This document shows positions 1 through 12,400 of a stretch of 64,000 bases of DNA, piece after piece (within the stretch, counting starts at the first letter, position 1; each line of letters begins with the position of its first letter). A program made the translations under genes and the position numbers. The notes under the pieces are model-generated. The model saw only the letters and a program-made list of their open reading frames with translations, was not told the DNA's origin and did not search any database. This DNA comes from Vanilla planifolia. Taxonomy: Eukaryota; Streptophyta; Magnoliopsida; Asparagales; Orchidaceae. The stretch lies in the NCBI GenBank assembly GCA_023846275.1, contig CM043875.1, forward strand, positions 40,020,633-40,084,632, read 5' to 3'.

Positions 1-430
1 CATATATCAAATGTCAAATTCAAAAAAAATACTAAAACTTCATAATTACTTCAAATCACCACTTGAGACAATTAGTGATACTTTTCTTTCATGTATTATT
101 AATAATTGTGAGAATGGATTGAGCCATGAAATCTAACAAAAATAAACACTTAAGTGGACTTTTTTATTAATCCATTAAACCATACCAATTGGTAACTGAT
201 CTATTTATCCTTGATGAATAGATCTATATCGAAAGCAACCTAATCAATCATTAATAATTATAATAATAATAACTGAATATTATTACCATAAAATTTAATT
301 TAGATATCTAAACTTGTTTATTACAAATAAGCACATAATTGAATATTTTATCTATAACAAATATAATATCTTCTAATCTTATCAATTTTAATTAAAATTA
401 TATTTCCTAGCAAAACATTCCTAAAATAAA
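1..430. other. AT-rich non-coding DNA, nothing recognised
   Basis: Very AT-rich sequence with stops in all frames. I see no gene, RNA gene or repeat here. It may be intron or 3' flank of the minus-strand WD40 gene, whose 3' exons were not found. Confidence 0.5.
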
Positions 431-454
431 TATTTTTCATTGACTCAAAATACC

Positions 455-1720
455 ACGGTCAATCTCCAGCCAACACAATTTTTGTTTCAAATTGTATCGG
501 AGTCAAGATAGACAAAACCCATCAATAAACAAAACTATTAAGTCATCTCATATGTTGTGCTATAACACCATATACAAGTTCCCTACATGACAATCTAAGT
601 TGCAATGGCACTCCCAACTTCCCCTTATAAGCTAGATACTATTATTGGTTAACTAAATGTATAAACCAATAAATATAAAAAAGGTTTTTTTTGCTAGAAA
701 CAATGATAATAGTTCTCAAAAACTAAATACATAACATAGTTAAATATGATACGATGTAAAGTTACTTATGATAGTGTTAAATTTCAAATATTGTAGAATC
801 TAAAACCCAATGTTAGACACAAAACTTATTAGATAAAAAGAATTATTAAATATTATGTAAAAGTAATTGAGCATTAATAAGACAAAAATCTAAGGATAGT
901 CATCTCTAAAAGATTTCGTCTCAACCAAAAACCTCACTCTTAATTGCCTTCAAATGGATAATTTGCAAAATATATAAGGAAAACAATTTTTTTATTTTCT
1001 AAATATGAACAAATGATTTATTTATTTGGGAGGATTATCGTTCTATTAAAGTGGTCAAACTCCCTTGCAACCATCTCTCGCAATTTTTCCTAATCTACCC
1101 ACCTACTCTACAATGGATTGGATTGGAGTCTAAGTGGACCAAACCCACTAACAAATATATTGTTAAATCATTTCTTGTGATGTATATGATTTATCAAATA
1201 TCAAAATATATTAAAACACACCTAAACTTCCTTTTATAAGTTAAATTGGCACAGTTGATTAAAAAAACATATACAAACCAATAAAAACAAAATGTATTTT
1301 TGCTAAAATAAGATGATTATTATAAAAAACTAAATACATAATATCCAATTAAATGTGAATATGGAGTAATATTGTTTATAGTGGTGTTAAAAATTCAAAA
1401 GATAGAACATGAAACCCAAAAGTAGACTTAAAGCTTGTTATACAATCAGAAGTTACTAAGTAATACATAAAAGTGAGCATTAGTAAAAGCAAAAATCCAA
1501 GGATGGCAATCCCTAACAGATTTTGCTTCCATCCAGCACTCAATTTCCTTCAAATGGATAATTTGAAAATTAATTTTAGAAGGAAAGCATTTTTTCTTTT
1601 TCCTTGGTATGAACAAAGGATTTACCAATGAGGGAAGGTCCTTGCTATATTAAAGTGACTACACTCCCGTAGCTCCCTCTGCCACCATTCTTTCTTAAAA
1701 CCTACTCACCCAATCCCAAA
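455..1720. repeat. Diverged tandem repeat, about 605-bp unit, two copies plus a partial third
   Basis: The stretch from about 455 to 1050 reappears from about 1050 to 1655. Paired anchors keep order and spacing: the GGAGTC...AAACCCA block at about 498 and 1128, AACTAAATAC at 721 and 1328, CCTTCAAATGGATA at 947 and 1547, and TATTAAAGTG at 1044 and 1648. The offsets are 600-630 bp and vary because of small indels. A third copy starts after 1655 and fades by about 1720. The copies are clearly diverged, so the duplication is old. No coding potential is seen. Confidence 0.75.
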
Positions 1721-1729
1721 AACTATTTT

Positions 1730-3477
1730 CCTCCAACTTAAATCCCTCCATTATGGTAGTGGTAGATTATCATAACTAAAACAAAACAAAGGTGTCAAAC
1801 CTTCATTGATAGAAAATCTAAAAACGGGTTAGGGTTTAGGAATGATAACACCTTCCTCTGCATCACTTCTTAAGATGTCCATTGCAGATGAACTCATCAT
1901 GGTGAATGGGCAGCCTGGCAATCCCCTTAGAATGATAACACTTCTGTCCAATGAAATCTTTCCTATGTGACAAATTTCACTCTAGAATGATGGATCATGT
2001 TCGCTATCCTCTTACATTACTGCCTGTTGAGTTCAGTGGGTCCCTCCAACAGCTTCACTAATTTGGTGATCAACAGAAATAAGTCTCTAAAGTTTCTTCC
2101 AAGATCATGCTTAGACTTTCATGAGTCGAAGTCTCATAGAACAAAACTAACAAAAATTTTTCAGTATAAAAGTCTCTCATCTTCGCATTAATCTCCACAA
2201 ATTTTATTCTACTAACATTCATTTTGTGGAAAATCCCTTAGGTTATTACTTTCAGTTGCTTAATTCATTAAACTTTGCAGCAACACCAACCCATTCCTAC
2301 AACACAGTTCTCGTGGTAGACCTAGCCATTCCAAGTAAAAACTCACGCCGCATAGAATCATTCGTAGCCCACTCACAAGAGGAATATGGCAGAGCATAAC
2401 AGCAAAGAAAGATGAAACTACAAAGAACAACTTAAGAAGAATTACGATGTGATCTGAAGTGACCTCAGGTAACATCAAGTGATTAATAGGAGTAAATTGT
2501 AGCAGTATCCAGAAGTTTGCATTATTGATACAGTAAGCATACTTGCTGAAATTGTCGCAACACCAAATAATGAGCATGAACTTATTGGCTTTGCTGAATA
2601 ATGATAGGATATGGATAAGAAAGACAAGGCTCCTACATCACCAAACTCAAGCTACTTCAAGCTCAGCTCAACTTCAGATAAGCAGATGGGGACAACTGAG
2701 GTACAGGATTTAAGCCCATTAAGAATTTGGCACTGAGGTACTATATCCAATAAACCGATGCGGATGACTGAGCCATGTTTATGGACTAGAAAGAAAAAAG
2801 AGGTTGAAAGGATGCCATGACCGTTATGGACAGAATGCAAAAGAAAAGAAAAGATGGAAGAACAAAAGAAAAGGTGAATAGAATAGTGAAAAAGAAGTGT
2901 AAAAAAAGTTTATAATTCCATAATTTTGTCATCTACAAAAGCTTGATGAAATGTCAAAGCTTCAAACTACTAGATCACTATTTCCTAAACTTCAAGCATT
3001 GAAGGGTTTGCAGCACTAAATAAGAAAAAGTATATTGTAGGTGATTAAATTTTAGCTCTCTGGCTTCATAATAGTCGAAATTTATTCCAGCAAAAGAATT
3101 ATTTGTTTCCTTGTTTTCAAGGTCATTATGCATTGGCAGTTTGAATAAGAAGAGACAAAAGACAAGTACTTCTGGAGCAAGTTGGAAGCAAAAGGTTGGA
3201 CAAATACTTAAGAAACACATTTTATCTCTAGTCATCAAGTTTAAAGTATATTCTACAAGTGGACAAGAAACTCTCCAGTATTTATCAAAAAATGAGCAGA
3301 TCTTCCACAAACTGAGAGATAAAAAACATGCACGGCAATAACATGCAAGTAACAAATAAAGCCACTTTAAGTGTTGCCTAAGTTACATGGCACAAAAGAA
3401 ACAACATCAAACCCAATGACCAGAAAGATAATGGGCAGAGAATTTACAAGGAAAATTGATAAAGCATATAGTCTTAC
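1730..3477. other. Unassigned stretch next to the last visible exon of the WD40 gene
   Basis: This is where the next WDR89-type exons would lie on the minus strand. I searched for the expected conserved segments in the three minus-strand frames and found none. Base composition is slightly less AT-rich than the flanks, and there are open stretches of 60-125 codons (for example 2260-2577 and 2978-3355, minus) that match nothing I recognise. It is probably intron or degraded repeat. Confidence 0.4.
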
Positions 3478-6400
3478 GGATTGCAAATCATTATCGTCAT
3501 TGATATTTCCATCAGTGTCAAAAAGACACAATAGCCCATCAACAGAAGAAGAAATGAGCTTGTTTTGCTGATTTGGAACAAATCGTACCTAAAAAATTAA
3601 CAGCAAATAACAATAACAAAATTTGTAAGTCAAATTACCACATAACCATGTTCACCTAAAAGTGATAATAAAAACATTCATAACCAACAGTGGTTATCAT
3701 TACAATTATTCCGTAGATGCAAATAGAGAAAAAAAAAACCCGTGTTATGACTGGAAAATCTATATTTTCATATAACAACAAGTTCATTGGACAACACTCC
3801 AAAAAATAAGATCAAAATCAACAAATATTGATCATACCATAAGATATAACAAGAAAAGAAATTTTGTTGTTTTAAGGGTTGAGTAAACATCGAGTTTAAT
3901 GTGGAAAAGAATAAGTACAAAAGGCCGCAAAAAAAGGTATATTGATTCCCCTTACAAGAAGGGCATTGTGCTTGAAAGTGTGATAAGTCTCAAAAGGCCA
4001 AGCTAGCACTCAATGGTAATAATATGCAGGGGGAGGAGGTTACCTCACCTAGCCTTGATTTTCAATAAGAGGTGGATGGACTGGGCTTCAGCAAAGGGGG
4101 CAATTAAGCAAGCTTTGAACAATCCATTGCTATTCCTGTTTACATCTGTTTCTACTTCTGGTTCCTTGATACTTGGGTCGTTATGTGGGGTAAAGCAGCT
4201 GGTTGCAATGGACATGAGAGATATTGCAGGAGACCCAAGGGGTGATGATATGAAGCATGAGGTTGATGAAGTTGTCGAAAGGGAAAAGAAGTAGAATTTT
4301 GATGGCTATTTGACCGGTTTGGATGGCTAGCAAGAGGAAAATGCTATTGAAGGCATGTTATAGGCAGAGGGTAAGGAGTCATGCACATACATCCCCAAAC
4401 TTGATAGCCAAAAGGGCAATTCTAGTATTATGACAATTTCACAGTGAAAAGGAGTGTTATGGGCGATCTCTCCTTGGTTTAACTTTGGGAAGGAGATCTA
4501 TGGGATGGTAATTCTTTGTAGCCCAATCACATTCTTAACATCAATGGTATCACTATATTTTTCAATGACTACAGGAAAAGCTACAAGGAACCTCACTAGA
4601 ACTACGTTGCACTTCTTGAAGGACTGAATGATGACATGCACATGAAAAGACGAGCTATCAAGGTAGAGCAACCCAATCTTTTCAAACCTATCAATCTTAC
4701 TACAGCATACAAATTGACAACTAAGATTCTACTGAGTAAGACAAAGGCCTGTTGGGGTCCCTTATTCTATAATAAAGTAAGGTGTCTTTGTTGTCCATTC
4801 TGAAAACTGCATCTTGACACAAGAGATAATGAGTATATAGCAATCTTTGAACACCAAGGAAAAGATGGCTATTATGATTAATACAAAGAAGGTTTATGAT
4901 AAAATGGGATGGTATTTGCTTTTGGCTTTGCTAAGATATTTTAGGTTTCCCAATCATTGGTGCTAGTTAGTGATCTCTTGTGTATTTCAGCCTAAGTATA
5001 TCATGCTTATTAATGGGAGGACTGACTAGATTGAGGCATCGTGCAAATTTATATAGAGTTGCCTCCTTTATATTGATCTTTTGGCCATCTATTCTCAGTT
5101 GTTTTCTCTGTTCAATCAATCATTTCACTCTAATGGAGTTCCTCTGATGATCAAGGCATCCTCCTCTAACCCACTCATTTCACACATCCTCTTATGCCAA
5201 CAATGTGTTGTTTTCCTCTGCTTTATGTACTACTACGTGCACCATTTCAGATCCTCTTTTATTGTTGTTGGTCAAGGCAAAGAGCAAGCAAAGCTAATTT
5301 GAGTGTGATTTTCAATAAGTATACCCCAACAAGAAGCAAATAAATGTTTGCAACTAGCCAAACTGTGCTTCAGGAGGTAGTCAAAGGTTATTAAATTAAG
5401 GCTCTTTCTTGCAAATAAGCAACCTATTTCTTATTTCTAGTCTCTTATTAGCTCTATTCATAAGTAGATTTTGAATTGAAAGAGCCAGGATTTATCCCTT
5501 TCTAGCAAAGAGGTGTTGGTCAATAGTGTGCTCTCTTCTACAGTGATTTGTTCCCTCTCTCATTCCTATGTGCCATTAGGGGATTATCAAGTCATAGAGA
5601 GGGCTCATGTATATTATTCTCCATTCATTATATGACTTAGGACATTTGCAAACTTAAGTGTGCTGATGGGATTAACGTACAAAACCTCAAGTTATGGAGA
5701 GACCCTTTTGAAATATAGCAAAAGGTACATAACTAAGTCCCTTGTCTCTAGTTGGATTACTTGTTAGCTAGACACAATGGCATAAACTCTACCTTAGAGA
5801 TGCAGAGAGATGATTATGGATATAGAGGTTGTCTTGATGTTGAGGTATCTACTAATAATTGCAAGTGGCTTGTTGGTGATGATGCAAAGATCTTTATATG
5901 CACCATGATCATAGGATTTCAATGCACCATGTCATATGGCCCACTCTTTAGGATGTTCACCATGGCCTCTTTGCCTATGTTTCTAATTGAATTCTAGAGG
6001 CCAGAAATCAGGATCATAGTCAGATGGAAGAAACCTTTGAGCTCTTGCTTGCTGATTTCATCCACAAATTAACCAATTATGCTTCTTCCCATGACAACAG
6101 GTGGGTTTGGGCCTTGCGAAGGAGGAAGGGGCATCAATCGCAAAGATATATTATACCAAGTTCTTTGTAGGGTGAAAAGCATAGGCTTCTTAGTTCTATA
6201 AGTTCAGGTTAAAGCTTCATTTTCTAATATTTTTATGGCAACTTTGCAAGGGTATCGTGCCAGCTAGGTTTGAATTCACTTAAGACATGATTCTTTTGAA
6301 GAAGAGGAGAGATCATATATACAAGCTAATGAGTTTAACCTCCTATGTTTTATTTGAATATGATTATTAACATGTAAGTATCGTAAGAATTTATATTATT

Positions 6401-9400
6401 TTTTATGCCTCCCTCTTTTTATTAATTACTTCTCGATTCACCTAGTTAACCATCGATGGATCCCCCACCCATACTAGCATCAACAACCTATTTGATGACT
6501 GTAAATTTGAATAAACTTAATGACAAAGATGTATGTCAACCAAATGACTAGACTTGAACTTTATTTTACACCCATTAGAATGATAAATAACATGCTCATG
6601 AAACAAGATTTCCTACCTACTAGTAGTCCTCAAATCATCTTTCACCTCACCTTTATTGCTCTTGTAGCGTGATCCCTAAAAACTTTTTTTGTAGGCACTG
6701 TGCAGTAGGTTTGCCTCCGTCTTAGCTGAATTCCTCAATTTACGGGCTAATTTGGTGAATGGTATTCTCATCGTGGGAAATTCATCTCTCACCATGTTTA
6801 TCGATCCACAAATTATAACACCAATTTTGTACCACATGTACGATTTTTTTATTTTTACTAGGATGAGAGAATGCATCTCTCAAATACTACATAATCATCG
6901 ATGAGAACAATAATTTTTATACTTTGTTTTTGATATATGACATATAGGTTTTTATATATACAATTTCATATTTTATCAAGCAAACTAAATTACTCTCTTA
7001 ATGATCTTCTAAAAATGTAAACAAAAATCAACCAAATTACACATGTCATTCCATCACATTTCAAAGATAAGTATTTCAATATTTTTAGAGAAGAAAGGAT
7101 TCAATTTTAAAAGTTCTGAATCAGCATTTAAAAGAATAAATTAACCACCATGGAACACTAAATCGTAAAACATAAACATTGTTCTTCATTAAACCAAAAT
7201 AAACTTGATTCAAGCAAATGATCATGAAAATGTATCTTTATAAATATCTAACAATTCAAAAGTGGGTTATATTTGAAAGATGTGCTGTTGAAAAAAAAAT
7301 TTACTTAGTTTGATGTATGAAATCTAAGACATTTAAATTGTTTTTAAATTAGAAATCAAGATTTAATTCCTTATCCATTGCGCTCATGTTAAAAACAACT
7401 AGAATGCTCTTCAAAAAAATCTTGAAGAAATCTCAAACAAATAATAATTAAGTAAATACATTAGAAAACAATCTCTACAATACACAAATTCTACATGTTT
7501 TTGGAACAATGGAGTCCATTGTTTCCATATGATACAAATTTTTATATATCTTTGGAAAGATTTTATATGCTACTAATTGACACAAATTTCAAGATAACTT
7601 TAGCATTTAGAAGTCATTCAATCGTACAATTGTTTTTCAATTCTTTTACAAACATGATAGATCAAAATAGGAACAGAAAAGTAATAAAAATAACTATTAC
7701 ATACAGTTTAAGGAGTAATATTATGACTAGGTAATATGCAATTTGTTGGTTCACATTTACTACAATAAAAAGTTCAATCTTCCACTTAATGTATTGGATA
7801 CATCCAAAGTCAATAAAAATAATGTAAATGTATCATTGATTACTAAACAAAAGCAATCAAACAATTTAATTCCATAACTACCTTTTTGAGTTTGAATGGA
7901 AATTCCATGGAAAAAAACTGAAAGAAAAACCATTCAAGTTCTTCAACTAAGACTCTCCCCTCATGCAAACCCCACAAATGTGCACATGAGACCATACACC
8001 CACTCGTGCATGCAATCACAATGATGCACTTTCTTGCCTTGCTGTGAAGCTGCTCACTTGGTTTTTTTCACTTCTGCCATAGTTTCTCTACAAAAATTTT
8101 TGTACATCTGTTACCCATGATGAACCTCACTAGTAAAGTTGTATACCTCCAACTACTAAAAACTCTTGAACAAAACATGTCAAACAATTAAGCATTCCCA
8201 AAAGAAGCTTATCGATGCTCCAGCCAAAACAACCTTGGGGGAACTCACAACCATCGTCACTAGGTCATCATCATTTGAAGAGTTTGCATGCTACTTCCAC
8301 TCCTATTTCCCATGAGCCATAGTTTTGTAGCCAAGCTTGAGTAACCGCAAGCATGACAACTCAAGCCAAACAAACATGAAGCAAGCAAACCTTCAAAAAG
8401 AATTTTGAACCTCTAACATAGTTTAGATAATTTAATTACATGACCAACACATTAATCAATTCTACAATCAAAAATATTCCAAAACACAAAGACCTTGGAT
8501 ACTTTCCAAAGTCTTGGAATCATTTTACACAGTTTTAAAGGAAATCTGTTCAAAACTTTGACTTCAAAATGTGTGCTGTAAAATCATGGATTATTGGAAG
8601 CTAAGCACAGAAAGTTCTATAAACACCATGAAATAAAATTTGAAATATATTTCACCTTAAGACTAGAAAACAACTTGTTCATGCTGCAATGTATAGTGCT
8701 ACATGTGGCCATAGCTTCTCTTATCAAAGATAAAATAAAGATGCACTACTAGCTTAGAGTCCTACGACGCCTTTCTCAAAAAATCTAAACCTGTTAACAT
8801 TAAGTTTAGGAAACAAATTGTTACCAAAGAAAGTACAACCTACAGTTCAAATATACAGCGAGATTTCATGAAAAGTTCATTAAACAGTTTTTAGGAAATT
8901 CAAACAATATCATGAAAGAGGATAATGACACACTTGAGTTACGTCTTCCATGTGGGATTCTTCCAGGCAAGCAACTTGCTTACCATTTCTCAAGTCCCAA
9001 AAACAAATCTGCAAGCAACAAACAGAAAAAAAATGTTTATATTAATTCAAATTTATAACAATATTTCTGATCCAAGATTTATTCAATCCTACAAAAGCTA
9101 ACAATTAATAAAATGATATAATTCTGAACAATATAGGACCGATGATACTTAATAGAGTGCAAGAAGATCAATGCAAATTAAGAATCATTGTCATTGCTCT
9201 ATTCTGGTGTCAAGAAAAGCGCAGCTAAAACTTTCAAACAAAAAAAGCTACTTAAATGATCGGATTAGCACTTTCGGAAATGAGATAAATCGTCTTGAAG
9301 TGCTAGCCAGTTATTTGGTGCCACAGAAAAATCAAAGCATCTATTCCGAGCTTTAAAGCAAATTGCATCGCTCAATCTGTCTCAGTGAGCTTAATGTTCA

Positions 9401-12400
9401 GGAGGTGTACCCTTATACTTCTGAAATCCTATCAAAGTTCAAATAATCAAAATACATACGCTAGTTCACAAGGAGACAGTGATAAGTATTAGCATTCTAA
9501 ATGCAGACTGCATGGGTAGACAAATGTCATGATGCACAACAGAAGACTAAATGCAAATAACTACAAGTGAAAATTTCTCCAAAAGGAGCAAAACCTCAAA
9601 GATGCATGCACATCTTCTTTTCATGCTCATCTTATGCTAAGGCAAGTTGACACACTATAAAACCCAAGCAACTGGAATCTGACTATCACATTGCAGAGAT
9701 GTATACTTCAAATAACCTTCCTTAAGCAAATATATACACTCTTCTTGACTACTCATACCCACTGTCCTCATTAAAATTAACCTCTTTTATCTCTTTTCAC
9801 CCACATAAAATCTAAAATCAACATCGGTACCACTGAACTTTATACATGCATAAATTCACACCTTTCTCATTGGCATGCTTTTAATGATATTGACAAAATT
9901 TAATTTTTGCACTAAATAGCAAAACCTTTCCCCATCCTATCTATCTATATCTACATATGACACAACACATTACTGACACATAGTTAGTCGCATATTTTTA
10001 GAATTATTTTGTATGTATATATAGTGCAACATCAGTGAGCTAAGGTGGAAAATATACATATAGAGTCTACCCAAGGAAATAATATGCACATTTTTATCTA
10101 TATTTATATATAGTGCAACACATTATAGAATAATTGTTAGAATTATCTCCTCATCAACACATTTTTCCATATATTTGTTTCCGTGCAGCTGAGGTATTAG
10201 CTTTAGCGCCAATGCCAATCTTAGATCACATAGCAAGAGCTTGCCATGGACTGCCAAACAATGTTATAGTATCTTCTTTATTGCTTTTAAACCCAAGGGT
10301 CAGTGATAGCCATCCAAACAATTTTTTGATAACCAAGTTTCAGGTCAACATGCATTTTATATAAAAGTACCTGAGAATTACCTCCACCAGCAAGAAGATT
10401 ACTACTTGATCCACCAATTGAAAAGCTAAATATTTCTTGATTGCAACCTGCTTTTACTGAAGAAACCTGTTCTATCAAGCAAAAGAAAAACAAGTCTTTT
10501 TAAGGTTAAATGCACATATTTACTAATTAGTATCAATCATAAGAATAAAAAATCATGTTCACAAGATTTTTAACGGATTTATCAGGAAAATAAGCTACAA
10601 TGGCAGAACATTTTAGTAGAGATGTATAAATCTATTAGAAAAAAGAAAACTAAAAAACATCTAAAAGGTAACAATACCATCTCATAATGCAGCTATACAT
10701 TTAATGTTACTATTTAATAACAGAGAACCAATCCTGAAATGATTATAGCAGCTATATTACGTTACAAATAAAATAAAATAACCAAATAATTATAGGAGCT
10801 TAACAACAAATTCAATCATTTCAAGTTTATTACCAAAATATCTTCCTAAATCAACTAAGCCTACACTATTGCTCAGCCAAAGTTCATTTGCAATTATTTA
10901 TCATTCAAAAAAGTATCCATACAGCATAGCAAGAAGCTTAATCATTTTACAGTTCACATGCCAATATGTCAAAGATCTTTTTCTGTTAAATTCCACAAGC
11001 AAAATGACAGATGGCCTAAAAAATGAGAGTTTATATAGACAATCTATAACACAGGATCACAAAATTTAAACACCAAAGCAACAGCTAAAACACAGCTAAA
11101 TAATTAACACAGACAGTACATAAAAAGAAGCAATGTTACAGCAATGGGCCAGGAAAACAAGGGCTTTATTTGGTATATGGGAATTGTTTCAAATGACAAA
11201 AAGCTTAATAATATGAAGGCATTTAGTCCACGTCAAGCACGATATGGTATATGTAAGTAGAGACCTTTTTCTAGACACTTTCAAAACATGTCACAGCTGT
11301 GAAAGGAAAAACAATGGTGAAAATATTGCTATAAGGTTGTGTACAATAAGCAAAGATTGAATAGAGAAAACACCATGATAGTGAAAATATTACTATCTGT
11401 AGAAGTCTTTCAATGAAGCACTCAAATCACTCTTTGGGCCTTTCAAATATAGAGATTTGCAGGCAAACTAGCAAAACGAATGCAATCCTCCTCAATTGAT
11501 GAATACCTAACTAAATTTAAAGAAATCTATAAAAAAAACTTCTGGTCTATTTCTTCCTTTTTTTTAGAGTTGCTTCAATTACAATTTAAAACTAGAAATT
11601 CAAAAGGAACCGCCTTGCATTCCAGCTGAATCAACTAGCTTGGGAAACTAATTTTAACTAAACTAATTGAACATAAACTACAACATTCATGATTTACGGA
11701 TAAACGGCCATGGAAACCTCCTTAATTTCAGAAAGGTTTACTACTTCAACAATGAGCACCAATGTTTGGCTACCTAGCAATAAGTAAATAAACACAATTC
11801 CAACAAAATCTCTTACACCCCTTCTAACATTGCTGACCTCAACTACCAAAGAAATTCATCCATACTAAGAAACTTATCGTTGGACAGATGCTTGCTAAAT
11901 GGGTCTTTGCTTTAATTGCAATGAACATTTTTGCAGGGAACACCAGTGCAGACGCAAATTATTTGTTCGACTATCTTTTTATGATTTAACTATTACATCT
12001 GCTACTTTGCCAACTCAACCTTCTAACTCCATGGAATATACTATCAAGAATGACAGGACTCTGAATTAGCAGTAACCTGTTAATCAACCAAATGTCACCA
12101 AAAACCTTTTGTATGATCAGCTATAACAACACATTTCATTACTATTCTCATTTGGACTGGCTCAACTTAATTTCATTCAAGCTAGAGCCGCTAATAATTC
12201 AGAACTACTTGTTTTTCCTTCAGAATACTGTCACATTCAAATCAATAATGGCAAAACACTTTTCTTCTATGACAAAGGCTCCAATTTACTAGTTACAATG
12301 CAGGAACATCAATTTGACATTAATCGTGATGTCTTGCAGATTCAAGTTGCAAATGTAGTTACCAGGGAGCAGAACTGTTATGCCCAATTACTTTTGACTA

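Noticed and set aside
1840..2000. A short minus-strand open stretch (ISLDRSVIILRGLPG...) in less AT-rich DNA
   Set aside because: It is also open on the plus strand, I could not match it to any family, and it does not fit the missing part of the WD40 protein.
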